NCBI GenBank assembly: GCA_003241685.1
Contig: QFPJ01000002.1
Location: 1-64,000, forward strand
Source: Sphingopyxis macrogoltabida
GTDB lineage: Bacteria > Pseudomonadota > Alphaproteobacteria > Sphingomonadales > Sphingomonadaceae
DNA length: 64,000 nucleotides
Reading direction: 5' to 3'
The position numbers and the translations under genes were made by a program. Below are positions 1 to 7,798 of this stretch, in pieces. Position 1 is the stretch's first letter. Each line of letters opens with the position of its first letter. The notes below the pieces were generated by a model, which saw nothing but the letters and a program-made list of their open reading frames with translations, ran no database searches and was not told the origin of the DNA.

Positions 1-25
1 ACTCCCCCAAACAAAGGACCAAATC

Positions 26-799
26 ATGAGCACATATGAGATCGCCGGAAAGGCCGTGCTGATCGCAGGCGGCGCCAAGAATCTGGGCGGCCTGATCGCG
101 CGCGATTTCGCGTCGCAGGGCGCCCGCGCGGTCGCGATCCACTATAACAGCGCGGCCTCCGCTGCCGAGGCGGAAGAAACGCTCGCCGCGATCCGGGCGG
201 CGGGTGCAGACGGCTTTGCCTTTCAGGCCGACCTGACCACGGCGGCGGCGGTCGAAACGCTGTTCGCGGATGCCAAGGCGGCGATGGGCGGCATCGACAT
301 CGCGATCAACACCGTCGGCAAGGTGCTGAAAAAGCCGATGGTCGACATCGGCGAGGCCGAGTTCGACGAGATGAGCGCGGTGAACAGCAAATCGGCCTTT
401 TTCTTCCTGAAGGAAGCCGGCCGTCACGTCAGCGACAATGGCAAGGTCTGCACCCTCGTCACCTCGCTGCTCGGCGCCTACACGCCCTTCTACTCCAGCT
501 ATGCCGGGACCAAGGCGCCGGTCGAACATTATACACGCGCCGCGTCGAAGGAGTTTGGCGAACGCGGCATTTCGGTGACCGCGATCGGACCGGGGCCGAT
601 GGACACGCCCTTCTTCTATCCGGCGGAGGGCGCCGAGGCGGTCGCCTATCACAAGACCGCGGCGGCGCTGTCGCCCTTCACCCCCACCGGGCTGACCCAT
701 ATCGACGACATCGTGCCGTGGATCCGTTTCCTGGTCACCGACGGCTGGTGGATGACCGGCCAGACGATCCTGGTCAACGGCGGCTACACCACCAAATGA
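26..799 (+). CDS. SDR family NAD(P)-dependent oxidoreductase
   Basis: A 257-residue classical short-chain dehydrogenase/reductase. The N-terminal Rossmann fold has a glycine-rich nucleotide loop (AGGAKNLGG, about residues 14-22). The later YxxxK pair (YAGTK, about residue 161) follows a TSLLGAY stretch that supplies the catalytic serine. The family reduces or oxidises carbonyl/hydroxyl groups with NAD(P)H; the substrate cannot be read from the sequence. The start is supported by AAAGGA seven bases upstream of the ATG. It converges on the neighbouring hydrolase gene, so no operon partner is visible. The upstream region lies outside the window. Confidence 0.9.
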   Translation: MSTYEIAGKAVLIAGGAKNLGGLIARDFASQGARAVAIHYNSAASAAEAEETLAAIRAAGADGFAFQADLTTAAAVETLFADAKAAMGGIDIAINTVGKVLKKPMVDIGEAEFDEMSAVNSKSAFFFLKEAGRHVSDNGKVCTLVTSLLGAYTPFYSSYAGTKAPVEHYTRAASKEFGERGISVTAIGPGPMDTPFFYPAEGAEAVAYHKTAAALSPFTPTGLTHIDDIVPWIRFLVTDGWWMTGQTILVNGGYTTK

Positions 800-849
800 T
801 GCGCGGCGCGGGCGGTGGCCGTTGCCGCCGCCCGCCAGCCATCGGGCCC

Positions 850-1773
850 TCAGGTCCGGGCCAGAAAATCGTCCATCGCGGCATTGACCGCATCGGGATC
901 TTCCCAGGGCACGAAATGGCCGCAGCCCGGCACCTTCACCACCGACAGGTTGGGCACCAGATCCTCCATCCCGTCGAGATTGCAGGGCGGCAGCGCGACA
1001 TCGTCGAGCGCCCAGATGACCAGCGTCGGGACGGTCAACTTTGGAAAGGGCGCCGCGGGCGGTTCGGCATAGGGTTCTTCCATCGCGGGAACGGTCATCG
1101 GCGATCCGCGATACCAGTTGATCATGCCGCGACACGCATCACGGTCTTCCCAATCCTTCAGCAGCCGGCCGATCTCGTCGGCGGGTTGAAGGCCGCCGCT
1201 CGGCGTTCGTCCTTCGAAAGCCAGCGCCAATATGCCGGCGATCCCCTGTTCCTCGATCAGCGCGTCGTTCGCCGGATCGCGAAACACGCGGATATACTGA
1301 CTTGCGGCGCGCTGCACCTTGTCGGTGGCGAGCAGGCGGCCGAAAATACCGGGGTGCGGCGCATTGGCGATCACCGCGCGCTTGACGCGTCCGGCCCATT
1401 GCGGGTGCAGCCCGCCCGGCTGGCCGCCCAGCGCTACGCCCCATGCGATCGCCCCGCCCCAGTCATGGCCGACGATGGTGAACTCCGCCACGTCCAGTGC
1501 ATCGGCGAGCGCGAAGATATCGGCGATCAGCTTGTCGGGGGTGTAGGATGCCGCATCCTGCGGCTTCGACGACCCGCGATAGCCGCGCTGGTCGGGCGCG
1601 ATGCAGCGAAAGCGATCCGTGAAATGGAGAAGCTGGTTGCGCCAGGTCCGATGCGATTCGGGAAAGCCGTGCAGGAATATGAGCACCGGCGCGTCGCGCG
1701 GCCCGATGTCGACGACGTCCAGTTCGACGCCCGTCGCCAGCGTCACGCGCCCCTGTTCGAAATCGCCTGTCAT
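850..1773 (-). CDS. alpha/beta hydrolase, epoxide-hydrolase-like
   Basis: A 307-residue alpha/beta hydrolase with the layout of epoxide hydrolases and dehalogenases. The oxyanion motif HGFPES lies at residues 35-40. The nucleophile elbow GHDWGG (about residue 106) carries Asp rather than Ser as nucleophile. The acid is in WALDDV and the histidine in GCGHFVPWE near the C-terminus. An Asp nucleophile implies hydrolysis through an ester intermediate (epoxides or halo-acids) rather than ordinary esterase chemistry. The reading frame extends upstream, but AAGGAG six bases before the ATG at 1773 favours this start over the ATG one codon earlier. Substrate unknown; fluoroacetate-dehalogenase-like activity is an alternative. 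Confidence 0.85.
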   Translation of the reverse strand: MTGDFEQGRVTLATGVELDVVDIGPRDAPVLIFLHGFPESHRTWRNQLLHFTDRFRCIAPDQRGYRGSSKPQDAASYTPDKLIADIFALADALDVAEFTIVGHDWGGAIAWGVALGGQPGGLHPQWAGRVKRAVIANAPHPGIFGRLLATDKVQRAASQYIRVFRDPANDALIEEQGIAGILALAFEGRTPSGGLQPADEIGRLLKDWEDRDACRGMINWYRGSPMTVPAMEEPYAEPPAAPFPKLTVPTLVIWALDDVALPPCNLDGMEDLVPNLSVVKVPGCGHFVPWEDPDAVNAAMDDFLART

Positions 1774-1874
1774 CATCCACTCCTTCGGTTTCATTTGGAA
1801 ACGAGACTGGCGGGGAACGGCAGTGCTGGCAAGGGGGCGCAGCACGGACGGAATCCATAAGGCGACTTGTCCGG

Positions 1875-2042
1875 CTTCGGTCGTTTACGGACGATCCTCC
1901 CTGCGGCGAAGCCGTGGGGAGGGGGACCGCGCCCGAAGGGCGTGGTGGAGGGGCCGCGACGGCGGCAGCGCCATCGCCCCTCCGTCAACGCTTTGCGCTG
2001 CCACCTCCCCATCGCTGCGCGACAGGGAGGAGCTACGTCCGG
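1875..2042 (+). repeat. long interspersed intergenic repeat, copy 1
   Basis: A 168-bp sequence that recurs, inverted and at roughly 90% identity by eye, at 22624-22789. It contains nested self-complementary blocks, for example GGAGGGGCCGCG facing CGCCCCTCC and CCCTGCGGCG facing CGCTGCGCGAC-type stretches, so a transcript could fold extensively. It contains no gene. Both copies lie in gaps next to other palindromic repeats. Confidence 0.75.
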
Positions 2043-2069
2043 CTTCGGCCGGTTCCTGTCGTCCCCGCT

Positions 2070-2150
2070 TTGTCATTTCCGCGAAAGCAGGAACCCAGAG
2101 CGTGCGTGGGCTGACGCCACGCTGAATCCCCGCTTTCGCGGAGATGACAA
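2070..2150. repeat. empty inverted-repeat element (family B)
   Basis: Two 29-nt arms (2070-2098 and 2122-2150) face each other around a 23-nt centre. Each arm begins or ends in TTGTCAT/ATGACAA and itself holds a small CCGCGAAAGC or CCGCTTTCGCGG palindrome. The arms match those bracketing the GIY-YIG gene at 11518-11884 at 25/29 and 26/29 positions. This copy carries no gene and looks like a non-autonomous relative. Confidence 0.8.
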
Positions 2151-2224
2151 GGGCGGGTGATGCCGAACGTCGCGAATCGATCGCTTGCAGTCCTTAACCC
2201 CGAAAAGACACCGGCGCGGCGCGG

Positions 2225-3109
2225 TCAGGGATAGCTGACCGTCTTCGGCACCTCGGGTATCGGGATGAATTCCTCGCTGTCGCCGGGGACCAGCGGGAAT
2301 CTCCCGTCCTTCCAGTCGTGCTTGGCTTCGTTGATCCGGTCGCGCGAGGAACTGACGAAATTCCACCAGACATGGCGCGGCGTCGCAAAAGCCTCGCCGC
2401 CCAGCAGCATGACGCGCGCGTCGCTGTCGGCGCGCAGCGTCATCGCCTCGCCCGGCTTCAATATGTACAGGCTGTGGCGGTCGAGCGGCTCGCCGTCGAG
2501 GCGGGCGTCGCCGATCGCGACCAGTATCGCGCGTTCGTCGGCCTCCGCCTCGATCGGAATGGTCGCGCCCGCGTTCATCAATATGTCGGCATAGATGGTC
2601 GCGCTGTGCTGAGTGATCGGCGATGTCGCGCCCCACAGGCTGCCCATGATGATCCGCGCCGACACGCCGCTGTCCTCGACCAGCGGCAGATCGTCCTTCG
2701 CGACATGTTCGAACGCCGGGTCGATCTCCTCCCGGCCGTCGGGCAGCGCGAGCCAGGTCTGCATCCCCGAAATCGGCGACCCGGTCGCGCGTTCGGCGGC
2801 GGGTGTGCGCTCCGAATGGACGATGCCCCGTCCGGCGGTCATCAGGTTGCAGGCGCCGGGCCGGATGGTGGCATAGGTGCCCAGACTGTCGCGATGATCG
2901 ATCGCGCCTTCGAACAAATAGGTGACGGTGGACAGGTTGATGTGCGGATGCGGGCGCACGTCCATGCCCTTGCCGATGTCGAAATGCGCCGGGCCGAACT
3001 GATCCACGAAGATGAACGGGCCGACCATCGTGCGCGCCTTGTTCGGCAGGGTGCGGCGGACGTCGAAGGCGCCGATGTCGTGCGTCGAGGGGGTGATGAC
3101 GGTGAACAT
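2225..3109 (-). CDS. pirin family protein
   Basis: A 294-residue bicupin of the pirin family. The N-terminal cupin carries the expected metal-binding histidines (PHPH at about residues 52-55 and a later GAIDHRD) and the conserved GRGIVHSER segment. The C-terminal pirin domain follows (ILKPGEAM, then a WWNFVSS ending). Pirins bind iron, and several have quercetinase activity or act as redox-sensing cofactors; the role here is unknown. The ATG overlaps the stop of the upstream bolA-like gene by one base (TGATG), so the two are almost certainly translationally coupled. A frame continues far upstream of this ATG, but that part overlaps bolA and has no pirin similarity. Confidence 0.9.
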   Translation of the reverse strand: MFTVITPSTHDIGAFDVRRTLPNKARTMVGPFIFVDQFGPAHFDIGKGMDVRPHPHINLSTVTYLFEGAIDHRDSLGTYATIRPGACNLMTAGRGIVHSERTPAAERATGSPISGMQTWLALPDGREEIDPAFEHVAKDDLPLVEDSGVSARIIMGSLWGATSPITQHSATIYADILMNAGATIPIEAEADERAILVAIGDARLDGEPLDRHSLYILKPGEAMTLRADSDARVMLLGGEAFATPRHVWWNFVSSSRDRINEAKHDWKDGRFPLVPGDSEEFIPIPEVPKTVSYP

Positions 3110-3390
3110 CAGCCTTCTCCCGGCGCCAAGGCCCGGATCGCCAGAGCATGGACGCGGTTGCCCGGCAGGTCGCCCAGCGCCTTGTTCACCGTGCGCTGGC
3201 GCGCGACGCGATTCTGCCCGGCAAAGCCAGCCCACGCGATGGTCAGGCTGAAGTGCGATTCGCCCGATCCGTCGTCGCCGGCATGGCCATGATGGGTCGC
3301 GCTGTCGTTGCTGAGGGTGAAATCCGCGCCCGGAAAGGCGGCGGTCAGCAGCCCTTCCATCTCGCGTTGCACTGGACCTTTTGTCGTCAT
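3109..3390 (-). CDS. BolA family protein
   Basis: About 93 residues with the BolA signature: an N-terminal amphipathic MEGLLTAAFPGADFTLSND, the central GHAG/GSGESHFSLTIAWAGF block, then RVARQRTVNKALGDLP and VHALAIRALAP. BolA proteins pair with monothiol glutaredoxins in iron-sulfur or iron signalling. The chosen start gives the usual BolA length; an in-frame ATG ten codons upstream (3420) is possible. The gene is coupled to pirin downstream and divergent from a J-domain gene whose ATG lies only 28 bases away. That bolA / J-domain / cobS order is a conserved alphaproteobacterial arrangement as I know it. Confidence 0.85.
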   Translation of the reverse strand: MTTKGPVQREMEGLLTAAFPGADFTLSNDSATHHGHAGDDGSGESHFSLTIAWAGFAGQNRVARQRTVNKALGDLPGNRVHALAIRALAPGEG

Positions 3391-3418
3391 GCCCCCATGT
3401 TGGGGCCGGACAATCCGC

Positions 3419-4009
3419 ATGACAAGCCCCCGCTCTCCCCGATTTCACGGCCGCGTCCCGCGCGAGGCCCCCTGCGCCGTTTCCGGCTGCCGCGAGCCCG
3501 GGGAGTTTCGCGCCCCCGCCTCGTCGCAGCGTTCGCCCGACGGGCCGCCGCCCTGGCGCTGGCTGTGCCTCGACCATGTGCGCGAATTCAATGCGGGCTA
3601 TAATTTCTTCGACGGCATGAACGCCGACCAGATCATGGCGGCGCAGTCGCCAACCGCGGGCTGGGAAACCGAAAGCCGGGCCTTTCGCGCCGCGGGCAGC
3701 GCCGACCTGCCGCCGCGCTGGGCCGATTTCAAGGACCCGATGGACGCGCTGGGCGCCCGCTTTCGCCAGCGGATGGACGAAGCGCGGCGCGAGGCCGCCG
3801 ATCCGCGCTTCACGCGCGAAGAACATCGCGCGCTTCAGTTGATGGCGCTACCGCCCGATGCCGACCGCGCCGCGCTGCGCCGCCGTTACAGCGAACTGGT
3901 CCGCAAATATCACCCCGACCGCAACGGCGGCGACCGCAGTTTCGAGGCGCGACTCGGCGAAGTGGTGCAGGCCTATCAATTGCTCAGAAAGGCCCGTGCC
4001 TTCGCATAA
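3419..4009 (+). CDS. J-domain (DnaJ-like) protein with N-terminal Cys cluster
   Basis: A 196-residue co-chaperone-like protein with a C-terminal J-domain. The diagnostic HPD tripeptide sits in [10 protein letters not shown] at about residue 164, preceded by the basic helix [11 protein letters not shown]-domains stimulate the ATPase of Hsp70/DnaK. There is no Gly/Phe or standard DnaJ zinc-finger region. Instead the N-terminus has CAVSGC and then WLCLDHV about 30 residues on, a possible C-x4-C...C-x2-H metal site. The start is taken at 3419; an in-frame ATG at 3389 is an alternative that would overlap bolA. cobS follows after 91 bases, possibly in the same transcript. Confidence 0.85.
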   Translation: MTSPRSPRFHGRVPREAPCAVSGCREPGEFRAPASSQRSPDGPPPWRWLCLDHVREFNAGYNFFDGMNADQIMAAQSPTAGWETESRAFRAAGSADLPPRWADFKDPMDALGARFRQRMDEARREAADPRFTREEHRALQLMALPPDADRAALRRRYSELVRKYHPDRNGGDRSFEARLGEVVQAYQLLRKARAFA

Positions 4010-4100
4010 GACGTTGCAAGGCGAAACGGACGGCGATACCGCGACGGCGAAGCGCCGCCTTGCGGCGACTCTCCCCGATCAAGACCGCTGGACAGACATT

Positions 4101-5090
4101 ATGACCGATATCCCCAACAGCCTTCCCGACCACCACGGATCGACGCTGCTCGGCGCGCCCGATACCGAGGTCGACGCGCGCGAGGCCTTCGGCATCGATA
4201 TCGACATGAAAGTGCCCGCGTTCAGCGAAGCCGACGAACGCGTGCCCGACCTTGACCCCGCCTATGTCTTCGACGGCGACACGACGCTGGCGATCCTCGC
4301 GGGCTTCAAATATAATCGCCGCGTGATGGTGCAGGGCTATCACGGCACCGGCAAGTCCACCCACATCGAACAGGTCGCGGCGCGGCTGAAATGGCCGTGC
4401 ATTCGCGTCAACCTGGACGCGCATATCAGCCGTATCGACCTGGTCGGCCGCGACGCGATCGTGCTGAAGGACGGGCAGCAGGTGACGGAATTCCGGGAGG
4501 GCCTGCTCCCCTGGGCATTGCAGACGCCGACCGCGCTGGTCTTCGACGAATATGACGCGGGCCGCCCCGACGTGATGTTCGTGATCCAGCGCGTGCTGGA
4601 AACCGAAGGCAAGCTGACCCTGCTCGACCAGAATCGCGTGATCCGCCCCAACCCCTGGTTCCGCCTGTTCGCGACCGCGAACACCGTCGGACTGGGCGAC
4701 ACGAGCGGCCTGTATCACGGCACGCAGCAGATCAACCAGGGCCAGATGGACCGCTGGAACATCGTCGTCACGCTGAATTACCTGCCCGCCGCGACCGAAA
4801 GCGCGATCATTCTGGCCAAGGTGCCGGACACCGACGACACGACCGTCGCCAACATGGTCAAGGTCGCCGACCTGACGCGCCAGGGTTTCATCAACGGCGA
4901 TATTTCGACCGTCATGTCGCCGCGTACCGTGATCAGCTGGGCGCAGAACACGGCGATCTTCAACAATCTGGGCTTTGCCTTCCGCCTGTCCTTCCTGAAC
5001 AAGTGCGACGAGGCGGAGCGGATGATCGTCGCCGAATATTATCAGCGCGTGTTCGGCGAAGACCTGCCCGAAGGCGTGATCGGCAAGTGA
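4101..5090 (+). CDS. cobS: cobaltochelatase subunit CobS (AAA+ ATPase)
   Basis: A 329-residue AAA+ ATPase matching CobS in length and layout. It has the CobS N-terminal segment ([20 protein letters not shown]), Walker [10 protein letters not shown] at about residue 80, Walker [10 protein letters not shown] at about 146, and sensor/arginine-finger region [11 protein letters not shown]. In aerobic cobalamin synthesis CobS and CobT power CobN for cobalt insertion into hydrogenobyrinate diamide. CobT is encoded 2.7 kb downstream and CobN is not in the window. The ATG was chosen because the CobS N-terminal domain begins just after it; the frame stays open upstream without similarity. The next gene overlaps the stop (GTGA). 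Confidence 0.93.
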   Translation: MTDIPNSLPDHHGSTLLGAPDTEVDAREAFGIDIDMKVPAFSEADERVPDLDPAYVFDGDTTLAILAGFKYNRRVMVQGYHGTGKSTHIEQVAARLKWPCIRVNLDAHISRIDLVGRDAIVLKDGQQVTEFREGLLPWALQTPTALVFDEYDAGRPDVMFVIQRVLETEGKLTLLDQNRVIRPNPWFRLFATANTVGLGDTSGLYHGTQQINQGQMDRWNIVVTLNYLPAATESAIILAKVPDTDDTTVANMVKVADLTRQGFINGDISTVMSPRTVISWAQNTAIFNNLGFAFRLSFLNKCDEAERMIVAEYYQRVFGEDLPEGVIGK

Positions 5091-6289
5091 CGCTGGCGCG
5101 CCGCCTGTGGGTGGCGCCCGCGGCGCTGGCGCTCACCGGCTGCGTCGTCACCCCGGTCGATTACGGCAAGATCCCGCACGCCGACTATGTCGCCGATCCG
5201 CGCTGCACCGCGCAGCCGGGAGCCCCGGTCGACGGCGCCGCGCTGCCGCTGTTCTTCGTGACGAGCCGCCTGCCCGACTGCCGCACCGACGACATTCGCC
5301 TGATGAGCCATCGCGGCGATCAGGTGCGGTACGGCCGCTTCGCCGAACCGCACGAAACGCCGGCCGGCGGAAAGAAGACCGTGCTTCGCACCCCGATGGC
5401 CTTTCAGGAACAGGGCGACTGGTGGCAGGCGCTGCAGGCCGAAACCGACCGGCGGCAGGGCCGCGTGCTGCTCTATGTCCACGGCTATCGCGAAACCTTT
5501 GAAACGACGTCGAAGGATGCGGCCCAGATCGCGCGGATGACCGGCTTCGACGGCCCGGTGATCGAATATAGCTGGCCCTCGCAGGGCGAGGTGCTGAAAT
5601 ATGCGGTCGACGAAACCAACATGTATCACGACGTCCGCACCTTCGGGGCCTTCCTGCGCGCGCTGGCGGACAAGGCGTGGGTCAAGGAAATCGTCATCGT
5701 ATCCCACTCGCTGGGCGCGCGGCTCGTCATTCCCGCGATCGCGTCGGCCGACCGCATGTCGCGCCGCGCCGACCGCACGGGCAATATCTCGAACATCATC
5801 CTCGCCTCGCCCGACGTCGACCGCGAGACATTCGAACGCGACATTGTCGACGAGGTGCTGGCGAGCGATCGCGTCGCGCTGGGCCGGCACATCACCGTCT
5901 ATGTCTCGCGCGCCGACAAGGCGCTGGCGGTGTCGCGCGCGCTCCACGGCTATCCCCGGCTCGGCTCGCCCTATTGCTTCGATCCGTTCGAGGCGCAGGC
6001 GCTGAAGGACAAGGGGCTTCCCGAACGCTGCTACCCCGCGGCGCGCAGCGGGATGACCGTCATCGACACGACCGACGTGTCGCGCGGATCGACGGGGCAC
6101 AGCAATTTCCTGCGCAGCGCCGTCGCCTGCCGCGATTTCATCGACGTCATCGGCGGCCAGCTGACCCGGCCGCAGCGCGTCGCCACGCAGGTCGCGCACG
6201 TATTCCGCCTGGTCCCCGATCCGGCGGAACCCAAGGAGCGCGATGCGGAAATCTGCAGCCGCACGGGATCGGACGACGACGCCGGATAG
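5087..6289 (+). CDS. DUF900-type alpha/beta hydrolase lipoprotein
   Basis: A 400-residue exported hydrolase starting at a GTG that overlaps the cobS stop. It opens with a lipoprotein signal peptide ([17 protein letters not shown]; lipobox LTGC, Cys at about residue 20). Family features include [25 protein letters not shown], the tyrosine-rich EYSWPSQG, and the nucleophile elbow SHSLGARL with Ser. This is the DUF900 (PF05990) esterase/lipase-like family of unknown substrate. The protein probably resides on the periplasmic face of the inner or outer membrane. Its insertion between cobS and cobT suggests shared transcription rather than a cobalamin role. Confidence 0.83.
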   Translation: MTLARRLWVAPAALALTGCVVTPVDYGKIPHADYVADPRCTAQPGAPVDGAALPLFFVTSRLPDCRTDDIRLMSHRGDQVRYGRFAEPHETPAGGKKTVLRTPMAFQEQGDWWQALQAETDRRQGRVLLYVHGYRETFETTSKDAAQIARMTGFDGPVIEYSWPSQGEVLKYAVDETNMYHDVRTFGAFLRALADKAWVKEIVIVSHSLGARLVIPAIASADRMSRRADRTGNISNIILASPDVDRETFERDIVDEVLASDRVALGRHITVYVSRADKALAVSRALHGYPRLGSPYCFDPFEAQALKDKGLPERCYPAARSGMTVIDTTDVSRGSTGHSNFLRSAVACRDFIDVIGGQLTRPQRVATQVAHVFRLVPDPAEPKERDAEICSRTGSDDDAG

Positions 6290-6299
6290 CTCGCCCCCG

Positions 6300-6437
6300 T
6301 CAGCCGACGAAACCGCACATCATCGCAAAATCGGTCAGCCAGACCACCGGACCCTCGCCCGTCCACAGCCACGCACCCGCAATGGCGGCGGCCAGAAACA
6401 GCGCCAGCGCGGCGATGTCCTGCCGCTGCACCCTCAT
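6300..6437 (-). CDS. 45-residue single-pass membrane protein
   Basis: A small gene found by reading the gap. Its ATG overlaps the stop of the upstream MFS gene as ATGA, typical of translational coupling. The product begins MRVQRQDI, continues into one hydrophobic helix (AALALFLAAAIAGAWLW, about residues 9-25) and ends MMCGFVG. No family is recognised. Length, overlap and hydrophobicity suggest a small partner or regulator of the MFS carrier, but this is inference. It converges on the lipoprotein hydrolase gene with a ten-base gap. Confidence 0.6.
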   Translation of the reverse strand: MRVQRQDIAALALFLAAAIAGAWLWTGEGPVVWLTDFAMMCGFVG

Positions 6438-7651
6438 GCGCGCCGCAACCGTCCGACCGGCGCGTCGGCGATCGGCAGATGGACCAGCCCCGCGAACAGG
6501 CCGAGCGCGATCGCCGCGCCCCAGGCGACGTCATAGCTGCCCGTCGCATCGAAGATCAGCCCCGCCGTCCACGCGCCGAAAAAGCTGCCGACCTGGTGGC
6601 TGAGGAACACGATGCCATAGAGCATCGACAGGTGGCGGATGCCGAAGATGCGGCCGACGATACCACTGGTCAGCGGCACCGTGCCAAGCCACAGAAAGCC
6701 CATCGCGCCCGCGAAGACCAGCGCGCTCGCGTGCGTGAGCGGCAACAGAAGGAAGAGCGCGATCACCGCCGACCGGGCGGTATAGAGGGCGGACAATATA
6801 TATTTCTGCCGCAGCATATCGCCGGCACGGCCGAACACATAGGACCCCAATATGTTGAACAGGCCGACGAGCATCAGCACCTGCGCCCCGACGCCGATCC
6901 CCAACCCCTTGTCGTCGAGATAGGCGGGCAGGTGCGTCGCGATGAAGGCGATATGGAAGCCGCATACGAAGAACCCCGCGTTGAGCAGCCAGTATCCGCG
7001 GTGCCCCGCCGCCTCGCGCAGCGCCTGACCGGCGGTCTGGTCGTCGGTGACGGTGGTGCCCGATGGATCGGCACGCCCCGCCACGCCGATCGCCAGCAGA
7101 CCGCACAGCGCGACGAGGCCCGCCATGATCCACAGCGTTTCATGATAGCCGATCGTGCCGAGCCACATCGACGCGAGCGGCACGACCAGAAACTGGCCCA
7201 GCGATCCGCCGGCGGTGACGATACCGAAGGCCCCGCTGCGCTTTTCCGGGGCGACGACACGGCCGACCGCGCCGAGCACGACGACGAAGGTCGTCGCCGA
7301 CTGCGCCATCCCGATCAACAGGCCGAAGCTGATGTACAGGCCGATCGCATCGGTCGCGAACGCCGCGCCGATCAGGCCGAGCGCATAGAGAATCGCGCCG
7401 CCCAGCACGACGCGTCCCGCGCCATGCTTGTCCGCGAGCGCGCCGACGAAGGGCTGCACCAGCCCGAAGAGCAGATTCTGGAGCGCCATCGCCAGGCCGA
7501 AATCGGACCGGCTGATCCCGATATCCATGCTCATCTGGGGCAGGAACAGCCCGAAGCTCTGCCGCACCCCCATCGCCAGCGTCACGATGAAGGCGGCGCA
7601 GGCGATAACAACCCAGGGCCGTTTCATGGGGGAGGCGGCGGGGGAGGACAT
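6434..7651 (-). CDS. MFS transporter
   Basis: A 405-residue major facilitator with about 12 hydrophobic segments. It has an N-terminal VRQSFGLFLPQMS loop as in monocarboxylate/oxalate-type MFS carriers, a motif-A-like GALADKHGAGRV after TM2, and GRAGDMLRQKY after TM8. The substrate is not readable. It is followed by the coupled 45-residue membrane protein. The start follows a purine-poor region; homologues begin near PMKRPWVV, so a start a few codons later is possible. Confidence 0.88.
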   Translation of the reverse strand: MSSPAASPMKRPWVVIACAAFIVTLAMGVRQSFGLFLPQMSMDIGISRSDFGLAMALQNLLFGLVQPFVGALADKHGAGRVVLGGAILYALGLIGAAFATDAIGLYISFGLLIGMAQSATTFVVVLGAVGRVVAPEKRSGAFGIVTAGGSLGQFLVVPLASMWLGTIGYHETLWIMAGLVALCGLLAIGVAGRADPSGTTVTDDQTAGQALREAAGHRGYWLLNAGFFVCGFHIAFIATHLPAYLDDKGLGIGVGAQVLMLVGLFNILGSYVFGRAGDMLRQKYILSALYTARSAVIALFLLLPLTHASALVFAGAMGFLWLGTVPLTSGIVGRIFGIRHLSMLYGIVFLSHQVGSFFGAWTAGLIFDATGSYDVAWGAAIALGLFAGLVHLPIADAPVGRLRRA

Positions 7652-7798
7652 GCGGCGGCGATGCGCCCGCCGTCCGGCCCCGTCAAGCGAGCATAGCTAT
7701 CGCCTCCTTCACGCCCACTTCCTTACCCCGCATCGGGTCCGGGTTCAGGACAGGAGTAGCTCTTCCTTCCTCTTCAAAAGCTGGTTAGAGCCGAATCG

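Larger units (their letters stand above)
1774..2224. other. repeat-rich intergenic gap
   Basis: This gap between two minus-strand genes holds no convincing coding sequence. Its two recognisable parts are a long interspersed repeat (1875-2042) and an 81-bp inverted-repeat element (2070-2150). Open frames crossing it are Arg/Pro/Gly-rich by-products of GC content and palindromes. Confidence 0.6.

Noticed and set aside
718..1860. Plus-strand frame of 380 codons opposite the epoxide-hydrolase-like gene
   Set aside because: Overlaps a convincing alpha/beta hydrolase on the other strand; composition is low-complexity and no start signal is present.
1875..2042. Small Arg/Pro-rich proteins inside the intergenic repeat
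   Set aside because: The frames occur in several phases and on both strands, as expected for a GC-rich palindromic repeat. The second copy does not keep a single frame.
2070..2150. CRISPR-like repeat
   Set aside because: Arms are an inverted pair, not direct repeats with spacers, and no cas gene is in the window.
3107..3826. N-terminal extension making pirin a 533-residue fusion
   Set aside because: The extension lies across bolA and the J-domain gene and has no similarity. The pirin ATG coupled to the bolA stop is the natural start.
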